Shown: piece after piece, positions 16,485 to 25,819 of the stretch
Layout of the letters: every line of letters starts with the position of its first letter
Position numbering within the stretch: the first letter of the stretch is position 1
Origin: Mesotoga prima MesG1.Ag.4.2
Lineage (GTDB): Bacteria > Thermotogota > Thermotogae > Petrotogales > Kosmotogaceae
Length of the DNA stretch: 64,000 nucleotides
Direction: 5' to 3'
Assembly (NCBI RefSeq): GCF_000147715.2
Contig: NC_017934.1
Span: 2,910,230 to 2,974,229, forward strand
The notes under the pieces: model-generated
Database searches by the model: none
What the model saw: only the letters and a program-made list of their open reading frames with translations
Told to the model about the DNA's origin: nothing
Made by a program: the position numbers and the translations under genes

Positions 16485-17603
16485 TTAGTACAACTTAGTG
16501 ATTATCTGCCAGTCTTTTCCGTCGAACTGGGAGATTAGACAGACGTTTGTGAAGTTGTGGTGTTCGTCGCACTTGAGTTCGCCCTGAACACCAACGATGT
16601 TCGCTTCATTCGCAAGGTATTCAGCAAGCTTAGTACCGTCTGTTCCAACATTCTTGAGTGCATCTGCCAGAAGGTACATTCCGTCATAGTAAGCCTGTCC
16701 AGGGTCGCTTGGTTCCTTGCCATCCCATCTGGCCTTATAGGCTTCAACAAATGCTTGAACTGCAGGATCGGGATCTATTGGATTGAATCCCTGAACGGAG
16801 TATACACCAATCGCTGCTTCCGGTGCTAGATCTGTGAACGCAGGAACGCCCCATGCAGAGAACCCAATTATGGGGACATCGATCTGCAACTGTCTGAGTT
16901 GATTTACTGTTACAGCAGCCTCAGATTCGTGTGTAAGTCCTATCAATCCATCGAACCCGGCGTTCTTTAGTTTCAGAAGCTGACCAGTTGCATCCTTGTC
17001 GCCTTCCTTGATCTGCTCCATTGCGACTATTTCGATTCCATACTTGGGGAACTCCTCTTTAGCAACATCGAGAGCAGCGAGACAATAGTCAGTCGAGCCA
17101 TAGATAACTCCGGGCTTCTCAATGCCCAACTCTTCTACTGCATATTTTACGAGCTGAATGACTTTGACTTTGTCGTCGGCTCTGAGTCTGAAGAGAAAGT
17201 CGTTGGGAATCACCGAATATCTGAATGAAGGGGAAGTCGCTCCGACAAGCATTGGAACCTTCGCCTGCTGTGCTAGTTGATGAACACCAATGACTGAACT
17301 GCTCATGTTCGGTCCAAAGACAGCCACTACCTTATCCTGGAAAAGTGCTCTCCTGATAACATTTGCGGCCGTGCTCGGATTTGCCGCATCGTCATACACA
17401 ACCATTTCGAGCATGTCGCCATTGATTCCTCCAGCGGCATTGATCTCTTCGAGTGCCAACTGCGCGCCCATTTTGATGTAGTCACCAAGAATAGAACCCA
17501 GTCCTGTGAATGGCGCCACAAGAGCAACCTTAATCGTTGAACCCAGCGCCGCAACCCCGATTAGCAAGACAATCGCGACTACGAGTAACCTGTTTAGCCT
17601 CAT
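16485..17603 (-). CDS. livK: Liv-type periplasmic substrate-binding protein
   Basis: About 372 residues. Residues 1-22 are a signal peptide (RLLVVAIVLLIGVAALG core). The mature protein is a type I periplasmic binding protein of the Leu/Ile/Val family: IKVALVAPFTGLGSILGDY, QLALEEINAAGGING, VAVFGPNMSSSVIGVHQLAQ, VGATSPSFR, IYGSTDYCLAALDVAKEEF and DPGQAYYDGMYLLADAL. The start ATG at 17603 follows GGAGGTG; a longer form from 17618 would include the ribosome binding site. As first gene of the 15-gene run it gives the best handle on the substrate: the ligand-contact SSS and TS motifs bind the alpha-carboxylate and amino group in amino-acid members. Confidence 0.94.
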   Translation of the reverse strand: MRLNRLLVVAIVLLIGVAALGSTIKVALVAPFTGLGSILGDYIKMGAQLALEEINAAGGINGDMLEMVVYDDAANPSTAANVIRRALFQDKVVAVFGPNMSSSVIGVHQLAQQAKVPMLVGATSPSFRYSVIPNDFLFRLRADDKVKVIQLVKYAVEELGIEKPGVIYGSTDYCLAALDVAKEEFPKYGIEIVAMEQIKEGDKDATGQLLKLKNAGFDGLIGLTHESEAAVTVNQLRQLQIDVPIIGFSAWGVPAFTDLAPEAAIGVYSVQGFNPIDPDPAVQAFVEAYKARWDGKEPSDPGQAYYDGMYLLADALKNVGTDGTKLAEYLANEANIVGVQGELKCDEHHNFTNVCLISQFDGKDWQIITKLY

Positions 17604-17682
17604 CCAAAACACCTCCATGTGCGGGACAGTAATAATTCCGCCCCGTTCTTTTAGAAGAAAGATTAATAAACGATTAACGTGA

Positions 17683-17700
17683 TGCGTTATACATTATGCA
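17683..17700. promoter_or_regulatory. Imperfect palindrome, candidate GntR operator for the 15-gene operon
   Basis: TGCGTTATACATTATGCA reads on the other strand as TGCATAATGTATAACGCA; 12 of 18 positions are symmetric, including both TGC/GCA ends. The centre resembles the TGTATA-type cores bound by FCD-branch GntR proteins. It covers the predicted start of transcription of the livK promoter, the classic place for a repressor site. Confidence 0.45.
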
Positions 17701-17701
17701 A

Positions 17702-17731
17702 AGTATAGCATTCCTTGAGTCGATATCTTAA
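17702..17731 (-). promoter_or_regulatory. Promoter of the 15-gene operon, extended -10 type
   Basis: On the minus strand TTAAGA (17726-17731) is followed 18 bases later by TATACT (17702-17707), directly preceded by TGC. The transcript would start near 17695, about 90 bases before the livK start codon. It is the only convincing promoter seen for the whole run. Confidence 0.55.
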
Positions 17732-18014
17732 CTCGATCATAGCCCTTGAGGATCAAATGAATTGAATTATTCTAGATTATCTTTCTCTACTTTGACTTCT
17801 CGCAACAATAAGGCATTCTTCAGGACAAGTGTGGAACGTTATTTGCACAGACTGTTTTGCTTACGGGTCATGTGTGAGCCACTGTGTTCAATGACGATTA
17901 TCCTTGATGTTATTACCATTGGAGAGACCGACTTCTTTCTTTGCCTTTGCATCCATGGGTTATAATTGTTTTCGAAACTGGGCTTTGCACTGAAGGTTTC
18001 TGGGGGTGTTGTTT
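17732..18014. other. Intergenic region between the divergent livK operon and the next gene
   Basis: Apart from the livK promoter just to its left, this stretch holds a possible plus-strand -10 (TATAAT at 17961-17966) 45 bases before the next gene, without a convincing -35, and the GGGGGT ribosome binding site at 18002-18007. I see no gene, repeat or RNA structure in the rest. Confidence 0.5.
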
Positions 18015-18500
18015 GTGAGAGCAGTTCAAATGGTTTGTCTTTTCCTTTTCGTCATCACATTTTCTCTATTGGTTGCCGTGGAAATCGATCTGGGCGTGGG
18101 TGCTGATATAACCCAGTCAGATGAGACGAGCCTAAGTTGTGCGCGGCTTTCTCTTCTAGCCAGTGTTGGTCCGTTATCTATCGATCTGCCGATTGCGCAG
18201 ATTTGGCCTTCAGAAAGAAGACTTGAGCTTGCCGATCCCATGTTAAGTTATGCAGGCTTGAACCTGAAACTTCCGATAACCGTTCTTTACATGAAGGCCG
18301 GTTTGGGAGTTCAGTTAAAGGGTTTAATAGATCTAGTCGGAGGAAGTATCGAAGGATGGGACGTCCCAGCGAGAGTTAGAGCTGGTTTAGGCCTATCGGA
18401 TTCTGGCCTCTTTCTTGAAGGTGGAGTAAATCTCGATTTCACACCTTCTCTCGAATCGATGAGTTTCTTCCCTTACATAGCGGCAGGATTTGTTTTCTAG
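18015..18500 (+). CDS. Secreted, barrel-like envelope protein of unknown function
   Basis: About 161 residues from GTG 18015, chosen because GGGGGT lies seven bases upstream. Residues 1-22 form a signal peptide (MVCLFLFVITFSLLVAV). The mature chain shows alternating hydrophobic strands with many glycines (VGADITQSDE, AGLGVQLKGLIDLVGGS, RAGLGLSDSGLFLEGGVNL) and ends in YIAAGFVF with a terminal Phe, as expected for a small outer-membrane barrel. It has one cysteine in the mature part. It is convergent with the radical SAM gene, which ends at the next base. It resembles the protein at 2452-3015 in build but not clearly in sequence. Confidence 0.6.
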   Translation: MRAVQMVCLFLFVITFSLLVAVEIDLGVGADITQSDETSLSCARLSLLASVGPLSIDLPIAQIWPSERRLELADPMLSYAGLNLKLPITVLYMKAGLGVQLKGLIDLVGGSIEGWDVPARVRAGLGLSDSGLFLEGGVNLDFTPSLESMSFFPYIAAGFVF

Positions 18501-19232
18501 CTAGATCAGGTGAAGGTGTTTTCTGAATTCTTTTTCAACCTCTTGAAATGTATATTTCTCAAGCCAGGATTGCCAGCCGAATTTCAAGAAGATATTCTTT
18601 ACCTGAAAGGAGTAGTTCAGAGGATCCAGATGGACTTCTTCGACTCTTTTTGATAGTTCAAGTGCAACTCTTGTCGCGTTCATAGGAAGAACAGGTCCTA
18701 CAAAGGCTCCCGTCTGAATTCCGTTATCTCTTAAGAGATCGATTGTCTCGAGTCTCTCTTCAAAGGAAGAAGAACCCGGTTCAAGAACCTTCCTCACATC
18801 TTCTCTATCCGTTGTTATCGTTACTAAAACTTTCGCTTCGCCTTCCGCGGTCTGGAGCAAGTCGAGGTCTCTCCTTATCAAAGCGGATTTCGTCATCAAG
18901 TAGACGGGAACCCTGTGAGAGACGAGAATTCTCAGTATTGCTCTTGTGATTTCGTATCTCTTTTCGAGTTGCTGATAAGGATCGCAGGTTGTACTGAGAA
19001 AAACTGGCCGCTTGGGATGTCTGATAATTTCTCTTTTCAGAAGAGATGTGAGGTTTTTTCTGACTCTCACATCTCTTCCCCATACTCCTCCGTAGTCCTT
19101 GAAAGAGCCTATGAATTTTGCAAAGCAGTATATGCATCCGACGCTGCATCCAACGTAAGGATTGATAGTGAAATCTGTTAATGGAATATTAGACTTTGTT
19201 AATGCCCTTCTTGCAAGTATTTCTTCCACCAT
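18501..19232 (-). CDS. SPL-family radical SAM protein
   Basis: 243 residues. NPYVGCSVGCIYCFAKFIG carries the CxxxCxxC cysteines that hold the 4Fe-4S cluster of radical SAM enzymes. The following blocks, FLSTTCDPYQQLEKRYEITR, VYLMTKSALIRRDLDLL and VLVTITTDREDVRKVLEPGS, belong to the group named after spore photoproduct lyase, whose members in non-spore-formers have no known substrate. The lyase Cys needed for spore photoproduct repair is not recognisable. There is no strong ribosome binding site before the ATG. The gene is divergent from ridA-thrS with 98 bases between. Confidence 0.85.
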   Translation of the reverse strand: MVEEILARRALTKSNIPLTDFTINPYVGCSVGCIYCFAKFIGSFKDYGGVWGRDVRVRKNLTSLLKREIIRHPKRPVFLSTTCDPYQQLEKRYEITRAILRILVSHRVPVYLMTKSALIRRDLDLLQTAEGEAKVLVTITTDREDVRKVLEPGSSSFEERLETIDLLRDNGIQTGAFVGPVLPMNATRVALELSKRVEEVHLDPLNYSFQVKNIFLKFGWQSWLEKYTFQEVEKEFRKHLHLI

Positions 19233-19313
19233 ACACTTATAGATTCTACATGTTTTCTTCTCGATAAACGATTTCCGTTAAGTGCATATCGCGCGACTTC
19301 ATCCATTCTCAAG

Positions 19314-19322
19314 TGATATAAT
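19314..19322 (+). promoter_or_regulatory. Extended -10 element of the ridA-thrS promoter
   Basis: TGA directly followed by TATAAT, 24 bases before the ridA start region. No good -35 is seen at 16-18 bases upstream, which the extended -10 may compensate. Confidence 0.5.
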
Positions 19323-19345
19323 TAACGGAAATGGGAGGTGTTACT

Positions 19346-19723
19346 GTGTTGAGGGTTATCAATACTGACAAGGCGCCGGCAGCAGTTGGTCCTTATTCTC
19401 AGGCAGTTGCGGCGGGAGGTTTTCTCTTTGTTTCTGGACAGATTCCCCTCAACCCGTTGACTGGCGAAATGGTGACGGATTTTGAAGAAGCTTGTAAACA
19501 GTCACTTGATAACTTATTCTCGGTAGTCGCCGCCGGCGGGTCGAGCCCAGATAATATCGTAAAGGTCAACGTTTACGTAAGGGATATGGGTAAGTTTTCG
19601 ATTCTAAATGAGATCTACGCTACTTACTTTAAGGGTCACAAACCTGCCAGAGCCGTAGTAGAGGTCTCCAACCTGCCAAAAAACGCGCCGGTAGAAATCG
19701 AGGCTGTAGCGATTATACCGTAA
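19346..19723 (+). CDS. ridA: RidA-family 2-iminoacid deaminase
   Basis: About 125 residues of the YjgF/YER057c/RidA family, which hydrolyses reactive 2-imino or 2-amino acrylates made by PLP enzymes. Seen are [53 protein letters not shown] and [20 protein letters not shown]; the Arg of PARAVVEV is the carboxylate-binding residue. GGGAGGTG at 19333-19340 points to a GTG start at 19346 or the TTG three bases later, not the ATG at 19331 that lies in front of it. It is followed 13 bases later by thrS, with which it shares a promoter. Confidence 0.93.
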   Translation: MLRVINTDKAPAAVGPYSQAVAAGGFLFVSGQIPLNPLTGEMVTDFEEACKQSLDNLFSVVAAGGSSPDNIVKVNVYVRDMGKFSILNEIYATYFKGHKPARAVVEVSNLPKNAPVEIEAVAIIP

Positions 19724-19736
19724 TCAGGAGGATAAA

Positions 19737-21683
19737 ATGGCAATTTCGATAAAACTGCCCGATGGTTCGATAAAGGAATACGAATCAGGGATAACACCGG
19801 CGGAGATTGCAAAGGGTATTTCCGAGGGACTTGCAAGACGTGCTTTTGGAGCGATTGTCGACGAAGAACTTTGGGATCTTGAACGGCCTATCGAAAAAGA
19901 CGCTTCGGTCAAGCTTGTCTTGGACAAAGATCCCGAGTCATCTCGTTTCTTCAGACACACTATGTCCCATATACTAGCCCAGGCGATAATGAGATTGTAT
20001 GGCAAGGAGAAAGTCAAGCTAGCAATCGGGCCAACCATAGAAAATGGGTTTTATTACGACATAGATCTTGGCGAGACGAGAATCACAGAAGAGGATTTAC
20101 CGAAGATTGAATCGGAGATGAGCAAGATAATTAAGGAAGATCTCCCGGTTGAGAGATTCGAACTGCCTGTATCAGAAGCCATTGAACTTATGAAGAGAGA
20201 AGATCAGCCTTATAAAGTCCAGCTGATCGAGGATCTGGTTAAGGACACCGGTGCTGAAAAGGTTACTTTCTACAAACAGGGCGAATTTGTTGACCTCTGC
20301 AGGGGTCCTCACGTTTCTTCGACTGGTAAGGTAAAGTATTTCAAGCTTACATCCGTTTCCGGTGCGTACTGGAGGGGCGACGAGAACAACAAGATGCTTC
20401 AGAGGGTTTACGGCACTGCCTTCGCAAAAAAGAGTGATCTCGAAGACTATCTGAGGATGATAGAAGAGGCGAAGAAGAGAGATCACAGGAAGCTTGGCCC
20501 GGCGCTTGGTCTCTTCACAATCAATTACGAATATGCTCCGGGTATGCCTGTTTTTTTGCCTAAAGGAACGGAGATGCTTAATCAACTGCTTCAGTTTTCG
20601 AGAGAGAAGCATGTTGAAGATGGTTACAGGGAAGTTAGCACCCCTCAGATTATGTCTGATGCGCTTTGGAGAACATCTGGTCACTGGGATCATTACAGGG
20701 ACAACATGTATTTCACGGAGAAAGAAGATCAGCAGTTCGCTGTCAAACCAATGAATTGCCCCGGGCACATAATCGTATACAAGTCCTCATCGGTAAGCTA
20801 TCGTGATCTTCCGATGAAACTGTTTGAATTCGGAAAGGTACATAGATATGAGAGATCCGGTGTCTTGCACGGGTTGTTCAGAGTCAGAGGATTTGTTCAG
20901 GATGATGCTCACATATTCTGTACACGTGAGCAGATTCAACAGGAGATAATGGGAGTAATCGATTTCGTTCAGAAAATATACTCCCCATTCAACTTCGAGT
21001 ATAGAGCAGAGCTTTCGACGAGACCCGAAGATTACATGGGCGAAGTCGAGCTGTGGGATATCGCCACAAAGGCACTTGAAGATTCACTTTTAGCAAAGAA
21101 AATGGAGTTTAAGGTAAATGAAGGTGATGGAGCTTTCTATGGTCCTAAGATCGATTATCATATAAAGGATTCGCTTGGTAGGGAATGGCAGTGTGCTACA
21201 ATTCAGCTTGATTTCATGATGCCCGAGCGTTTTGGGATCAAGTATGTTGGACCCGATAACGAAGAGTATCAGCCCGTCATGATTCACAGGGCGATATTCG
21301 GCTCCGTTGAGAGGTTCATGGGTATTTTGATTGAGCATTTTGCCGGAGCTTTTCCCGCTTGGCTTGCTCCTACCCAGGTTTCAGTGATCCCAATAGCCGA
21401 CAGGCATGCAGAATATGCGGAATCGGTTGCGGCCGAATTAAAGTCCAGAGGTTTCAGGGTTGAAGTCGATGATCGCCAGAAGTCAACTAACTACAAGATC
21501 CGTGAGGCTCAGCTGATGAAAGTACCTTATATGATCATCGTTGGAGACAGAGAGAAAGAAGACGGGACCATATCGGTAAGGCTGAGAAGTGAGAAGGATC
21601 TGGGTTCAATTGCTTTGCAGGAATTCATGGATAAGCTTTCGCAAGAAGTCAACATGAGAAGCGCAACAAGCATTTTCGAGTGA
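19737..21683 (+). CDS. thrS: Threonyl-tRNA synthetase
   Basis: 648 residues, full length. The order is TGS domain (1-60), editing domain with [11 protein letters not shown] (His73 and His77) and the later [13 protein letters not shown] block, class II catalytic core with [34 protein letters not shown] (motif 2) and [18 protein letters not shown] (motif 3), and the anticodon-binding domain from about residue 545 ([14 protein letters not shown]). It charges tRNA-Thr in the cytoplasm. CAGGAGGATAAA precedes the ATG. No T-box leader is seen: the gene is second in an operon behind ridA. A strong terminator follows. Confidence 0.98.
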   Translation: MAISIKLPDGSIKEYESGITPAEIAKGISEGLARRAFGAIVDEELWDLERPIEKDASVKLVLDKDPESSRFFRHTMSHILAQAIMRLYGKEKVKLAIGPTIENGFYYDIDLGETRITEEDLPKIESEMSKIIKEDLPVERFELPVSEAIELMKREDQPYKVQLIEDLVKDTGAEKVTFYKQGEFVDLCRGPHVSSTGKVKYFKLTSVSGAYWRGDENNKMLQRVYGTAFAKKSDLEDYLRMIEEAKKRDHRKLGPALGLFTINYEYAPGMPVFLPKGTEMLNQLLQFSREKHVEDGYREVSTPQIMSDALWRTSGHWDHYRDNMYFTEKEDQQFAVKPMNCPGHIIVYKSSSVSYRDLPMKLFEFGKVHRYERSGVLHGLFRVRGFVQDDAHIFCTREQIQQEIMGVIDFVQKIYSPFNFEYRAELSTRPEDYMGEVELWDIATKALEDSLLAKKMEFKVNEGDGAFYGPKIDYHIKDSLGREWQCATIQLDFMMPERFGIKYVGPDNEEYQPVMIHRAIFGSVERFMGILIEHFAGAFPAWLAPTQVSVIPIADRHAEYAESVAAELKSRGFRVEVDDRQKSTNYKIREAQLMKVPYMIIVGDREKEDGTISVRLRSEKDLGSIALQEFMDKLSQEVNMRSATSIFE

Positions 21684-21686
21684 TTA

Positions 21687-21718
21687 CAAGACCCCTGCAC
21701 CTCGGGGGTCTTGCTTTC
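21687..21718 (+). terminator. Rho-independent terminator after thrS
   Basis: CAAGACCCC and GGGGTCTTG form a nine-base-pair stem around a loop of about nine bases, followed by CTTTCGT. It lies four bases after the thrS stop. Confidence 0.8.
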
Positions 21719-21746
21719 GTAGCTTAAAAGTCCTTGAAGGGGGGCG

Positions 21747-23495
21747 ATTGGAACGAATATCATCGACATAATACCGGTCGCACGTGGCGACAGACCGGCA
21801 GATGTTCTTCTTAAGAACTGCAAGATCGTGAACGTTTTCAGCGGGGAGATAGAAGAGGCAAACCTAGCTCTTTTCAAGAAGCGCATTGCTGGAATCGGTG
21901 ACTACGAAGATGGACTCGAGGTCATAGATCTTGAAGGTTCTTATGTGGTCCCAGGTCTTATCGATGCTCACCTTCACATCGAATCATCCATGGTTTCACC
22001 GGTCGAGTTTTCGAAGACAATCCTAGCAAGAGGCACAACCACAGCGATAGCCGATCCTCATGAAATTGCAAATGTAATGGGTCTTTCCGGGATAGAATAC
22101 ATGATCAAGTCCACAGAGGGAGTTCCTGTGAATCTCTACATCATGATCCCCTCCGCCGTCCCCGCATCAGCCATGGAAACGTCGGGGGCAAGGATCAGCG
22201 TAATGGATATGATAGGTTTTGTGGAGAAATTCCAGAACAGAGTTCTTGGACTGGGTGAAGTGATGAACTTCCCGGATGTCATAAACGGTGATCGGGATTC
22301 AATAGCGAAGATTGAGTTGATTCGACACAAGTACAAAAAGATAGACGGTCACATTCCTGGAGTTTTGGGTAAGCCTCTAAATGCCTACATATGTGCTTTT
22401 GTAAGGTCGGAACATGAGTGCACCTACGTTGAGGAAGCGAGAGAAAAACTTTCCAGAGGTATGCAGATACTTATCAGAGAGGGAAGTGTAGAGCGAAATC
22501 TCGTTGCTCTTCTCCCTCTAATAAACGAGAAGACTTATCCCTTCGTATCATTTTGTACCGACGACAAGCATCCCGACGACATTATCAGAGAGGGCCATAT
22601 AGACTACAATATTCGGAAGGCCATAGAGCACGGTATAGATCCAATAATCGCCATAAGAGCAGCCACGATAAACACTGCAAGACATTACAATTTGAGATCG
22701 ATGGGTGCTATTGCTCCCGGGTACAAGGCCGACCTCGTAGTAGTGGACAATCTAGAGTCCTTCAATCCGAGAATCGTTTTCAAAGATTCTAGAATAGTAG
22801 CAAGAGATGGAAGACTGGTCACTGATGTCATCTCAAAGAGTTTTCCACAGGAAAGGACGAATACATTCAAGTGCCAGAAGATTTGTGAGGATGACTTAAG
22901 AGTTAAGGCTGAGGGAAGAAAAATCAGAGTAATAGAGCTTCTTGGAAGCGAGGTACTCACCGGTGGCACAATAGCTGACGCAAAAATTGAGAATGGATGT
23001 GTTGTCAGCGATGTCGATAGTGACGTCTTGAAACTGGCCTCCGTCTGTCGCTATTGCGAAGGTAAGTCTATGTCAGTTGCGTTTGCAAAGGGCTCCGGGC
23101 TAAAGAAGGGGGCAGTAGCAACTTCTGTTGGACATGATTCGCACAATCTTGGTGTATTGGGAGTGAATGATTCCGATATGGTCTGTGCGGCAAACAGAGT
23201 GATAGAAATGGGTGGAGGGTTGGTTTCCGTCGTTGACGGTAAGATAACATCCGAGCTTCCTTTGAAAATTGCAGGCCTGATGTCGGATCTTACCAGTAGG
23301 GAAGTCGCAGAAAGATTAACAGAATTGAAAGAAGCTACAAAGATTATGGGTAGCACTTTACCCGATCTCTTCATGACGCTTTCTTTTGTGCAGCTTTCAG
23401 TTATCCCCAAGCTGAAGCTGACGAATCTCGGCCTTGTCGACGTTGAAAAAAATGATTTCGTCACGCTATTCGTTGAGGAGGGTGAAGATGCCTGA
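21747..23495 (+). CDS. ade: Adenine deaminase
   Basis: About 580 residues of the Ade family, which deaminates adenine to hypoxanthine with metal ions. Key parts are IIPVARGDRPADVLLKN, VPGLIDAHLHIESSMVSP, the GLGEVMNFPDV block, CTDDKHPDDIIREGHID and SVGHDSHNLGVLGVND. The start is odd. The frame is open back to 21738 and the family N-terminus begins near 21759, but no ATG, GTG or TTG exists in frame before GTG 21828, which would cut off 27 conserved residues. AUU at 21747 lies behind AAGGGGGG and is used here as a tentative start. A TTG at 21748 would be the natural start but is one frame off, so a one-base error or frameshift between 21750 and 21760 is equally possible. Confidence 0.85.
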   Translation: MGTNIIDIIPVARGDRPADVLLKNCKIVNVFSGEIEEANLALFKKRIAGIGDYEDGLEVIDLEGSYVVPGLIDAHLHIESSMVSPVEFSKTILARGTTTAIADPHEIANVMGLSGIEYMIKSTEGVPVNLYIMIPSAVPASAMETSGARISVMDMIGFVEKFQNRVLGLGEVMNFPDVINGDRDSIAKIELIRHKYKKIDGHIPGVLGKPLNAYICAFVRSEHECTYVEEAREKLSRGMQILIREGSVERNLVALLPLINEKTYPFVSFCTDDKHPDDIIREGHIDYNIRKAIEHGIDPIIAIRAATINTARHYNLRSMGAIAPGYKADLVVVDNLESFNPRIVFKDSRIVARDGRLVTDVISKSFPQERTNTFKCQKICEDDLRVKAEGRKIRVIELLGSEVLTGGTIADAKIENGCVVSDVDSDVLKLASVCRYCEGKSMSVAFAKGSGLKKGAVATSVGHDSHNLGVLGVNDSDMVCAANRVIEMGGGLVSVVDGKITSELPLKIAGLMSDLTSREVAERLTELKEATKIMGSTLPDLFMTLSFVQLSVIPKLKLTNLGLVDVEKNDFVTLFVEEGEDA

Positions 23496-25794
23496 AAGAC
23501 ACGAGAAGGTGGTCGGCAAAAAAATCAACAGAGTCGACGCTCGCGAGAAGGTGAGTGGCAGAGCAAAGTTCGCAGCAGATGTGTCTTTTGATAGACAGGT
23601 AAACTGCGCTCTTGTTATTGCAAAGAAAGCACACGGAGTTCTGAAGAGTATTGATGCTTCTTCCGCAAAAAAGATTCCCGGTGTCGAGGGTGTTTTCACC
23701 TGGAGAGACGTTCCCGGAGAGAACCAGCTTGGCGATGTGATAAAAGACATGCCTTGTCTAGTCAAAGAGGGCGAAAGAGTTAGATTCTACGGTGATGTAG
23801 TGGCTGTAGTCGCTGCAAGCAGCAAGAAGATAGCCGAAGAAGCTGCCGATCTTGTGAATGTTGAGATCGAAGAGCTTAAGCCGGTTCTAACAATAGAAGA
23901 GGCAATTAAGGATGAAATCGTTATTCATGGTAAGTCCAACGTAGGCGTTTCAAGAAGAATACGTAAAGGGAATGCCTCGAAGTACTTTGAGAATTCAGAA
24001 CATATATTCGAAGGAGATTTCTACGCCCATTATCAGGAGCAGGCTTATATGGAGACCCAGGGAGTAATAGTGGTGCCCGACATTGACTACGGGTTCACTG
24101 TTTACGGAACAATGCAATGTCCTTACTATGTGCAAGGGGCCGTGTCGAATGTCCTGGGCATTCCTATGAGCCGAGTAAGAGTTATCCAAACCGAAACCGG
24201 CGGTGCATTTGGAGGAAAAGAGGACATTCCTTCTTATGTCGCTTCATATGCAGCCATAGTAGCCAATAACCTTCGAAGGCCGGCGAAACTGATTTATTCA
24301 AGAGAAATAGACATCCAGACAACTTCGAAGCGTCATCCCATAAAATCTCACTACAAAGTTGCCCTTGAAGGAAAGAAAATCAAAGCGATGACGATAGAGG
24401 CATACATGGATATGGGAGCGTATGCAACCCTTACTCCGATAGTTATCTTCAGAACGCTTGTTCATGCGGCCGGAGCTTACGAAATAGAAAATGTTGACGT
24501 CGATGTGTACGCAGTGTATACAAACAAAGTTCCTCCGGGAGCCTTCAGAGGTTTCGGTTCTCCTCAAGTTCTCTTTGCGGTTGAGAGCATGTTGGATGAT
24601 ATTGCTGTCCAGATGGGATTCGACCCAATGGAGTTCAGAGAAATTAACACTCTTAGACCGGGTTCTAGGACCTCTACCGATCATCTGTTAGTTAATAGCG
24701 TTGGTGCTCCGGAGACGCTTTCAAGAGTTAAGAAGGCTTCGAAATGGAAGGAACTTGTGAAAGAGACGGAGGAATTCAATAAGTCTAGTGAAGAAGTCAA
24801 AAGAGGGGTTGGTCTCTCTCACATCTTCTATGGGGTCAGCCTCGGTGCAGGAGGTCAGGCTCTCGACAAATCCGGCGCACACGTGCTGATAGACAGGGAT
24901 GGTTCTGTCGAAGTGAGAATTGGTGGGACGGAAATGGGTCAGGGAGCCAAGACGGTGATCTCAATTATCGCGGCGGAAGAACTGGGGCAGAGTATGGACA
25001 AGATTGTTGTTCATCAACCTGATACCGCCTTCGTTCCGGACAGCGGGCCTACAGTAGCATCGAGAACTACCATTTACTCCGGAAACGCGGTGAAAAGCGC
25101 CTGTGCTTCTCTGCGGGAGAGATTGGCCTCTGTGTTCTGTGAACTCACTGGTTGCCGACTCTCATCTGTGAGATTTGAAGATGGTTGTGTTTATGGCGAA
25201 AATGAAAATAAGTTGTCATTCGATGAAGTAGTCGAACATGCCTACAAGAAAAATGTGAAACTTTTCGAAACAGGCTGGTATGAGACGCCTAAACTGAAAT
25301 TCGATATGGACAACGGAATCGGGGAGGCGTACGTCACCTACTCATATGCAAGCCAGGTCGTTCAGGTCGAGGTCGATCTGGCGACAGGCTACAGCAAAGT
25401 TATCAAAGCTTTCACAGCCCATGACGTCGGTAGATCGGTCAATCCTGAAGGAGTGGTTGGCCAAATTCAAGGCGGTTTTGCGCAGGGGATGGGATACGCA
25501 ATATTCGAGGACATGAAGCAAAAGGACGGAAAGATCATCTCCGATAATTTCAACACTTACATTATTCCGACTGTCCACGAACTTCCAAAAGAACTGGTCA
25601 TTGATGTTGTGGAGGATCCCTTTCCAGAAGGTCCTTACGGTGCGAAGGGGATAGGAGAGCCTTCGCTGATGCCGGTACCCGGCGCAGTTGCCAATGCTAT
25701 TTCTATGGCAATAGGAAAGCGTGTTAGAAGGATTCCGGTTACCCCAGAATATGTGCTTCAGCTCTTAGAAAATGGGTCGTCTTTACAAGAATAG
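23488..25794 (+). CDS. Xanthine dehydrogenase-type molybdenum hydroxylase, large (molybdopterin) subunit
   Basis: 768 residues of the large molybdopterin subunit of the xanthine oxidase family. Visible are the N-terminal a/b hammerhead domain (RVDAREKVSGRAKFAADVS), the molybdopterin blocks ETGGAFGGKEDIPSYVA and VPPGAFRGFGSPQVLFAVES, GGTEMGQGAKTVI, and the C-terminal GPYGAKGIGEPSLMPVPGAV with the active-site Glu. These enzymes hydroxylate purines or other N-heterocycles. ATG 23488 follows GGAGGG and overlaps the end of ade by eight bases, so deaminated purine could be passed on. The FAD and 2Fe-2S subunits that such an enzyme needs are absent here and must be encoded elsewhere. The FGG and GAFRG motifs fit hypoxanthine/xanthine or aldehyde-type members equally. 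Confidence 0.9.
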   Translation: MPERHEKVVGKKINRVDAREKVSGRAKFAADVSFDRQVNCALVIAKKAHGVLKSIDASSAKKIPGVEGVFTWRDVPGENQLGDVIKDMPCLVKEGERVRFYGDVVAVVAASSKKIAEEAADLVNVEIEELKPVLTIEEAIKDEIVIHGKSNVGVSRRIRKGNASKYFENSEHIFEGDFYAHYQEQAYMETQGVIVVPDIDYGFTVYGTMQCPYYVQGAVSNVLGIPMSRVRVIQTETGGAFGGKEDIPSYVASYAAIVANNLRRPAKLIYSREIDIQTTSKRHPIKSHYKVALEGKKIKAMTIEAYMDMGAYATLTPIVIFRTLVHAAGAYEIENVDVDVYAVYTNKVPPGAFRGFGSPQVLFAVESMLDDIAVQMGFDPMEFREINTLRPGSRTSTDHLLVNSVGAPETLSRVKKASKWKELVKETEEFNKSSEEVKRGVGLSHIFYGVSLGAGGQALDKSGAHVLIDRDGSVEVRIGGTEMGQGAKTVISIIAAEELGQSMDKIVVHQPDTAFVPDSGPTVASRTTIYSGNAVKSACASLRERLASVFCELTGCRLSSVRFEDGCVYGENENKLSFDEVVEHAYKKNVKLFETGWYETPKLKFDMDNGIGEAYVTYSYASQVVQVEVDLATGYSKVIKAFTAHDVGRSVNPEGVVGQIQGGFAQGMGYAIFEDMKQKDGKIISDNFNTYIIPTVHELPKELVIDVVEDPFPEGPYGAKGIGEPSLMPVPGAVANAISMAIGKRVRRIPVTPEYVLQLLENGSSLQE

Positions 25795-25819
25795 TTGTTG
25801 GTAAACAAGGAGGATTAGC

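Noticed and set aside
17762..17965. Plus-strand 67-codon frame in the livK upstream region
   Set aside because: Low-quality protein composition and no ribosome binding site; it overlaps promoter sequence.
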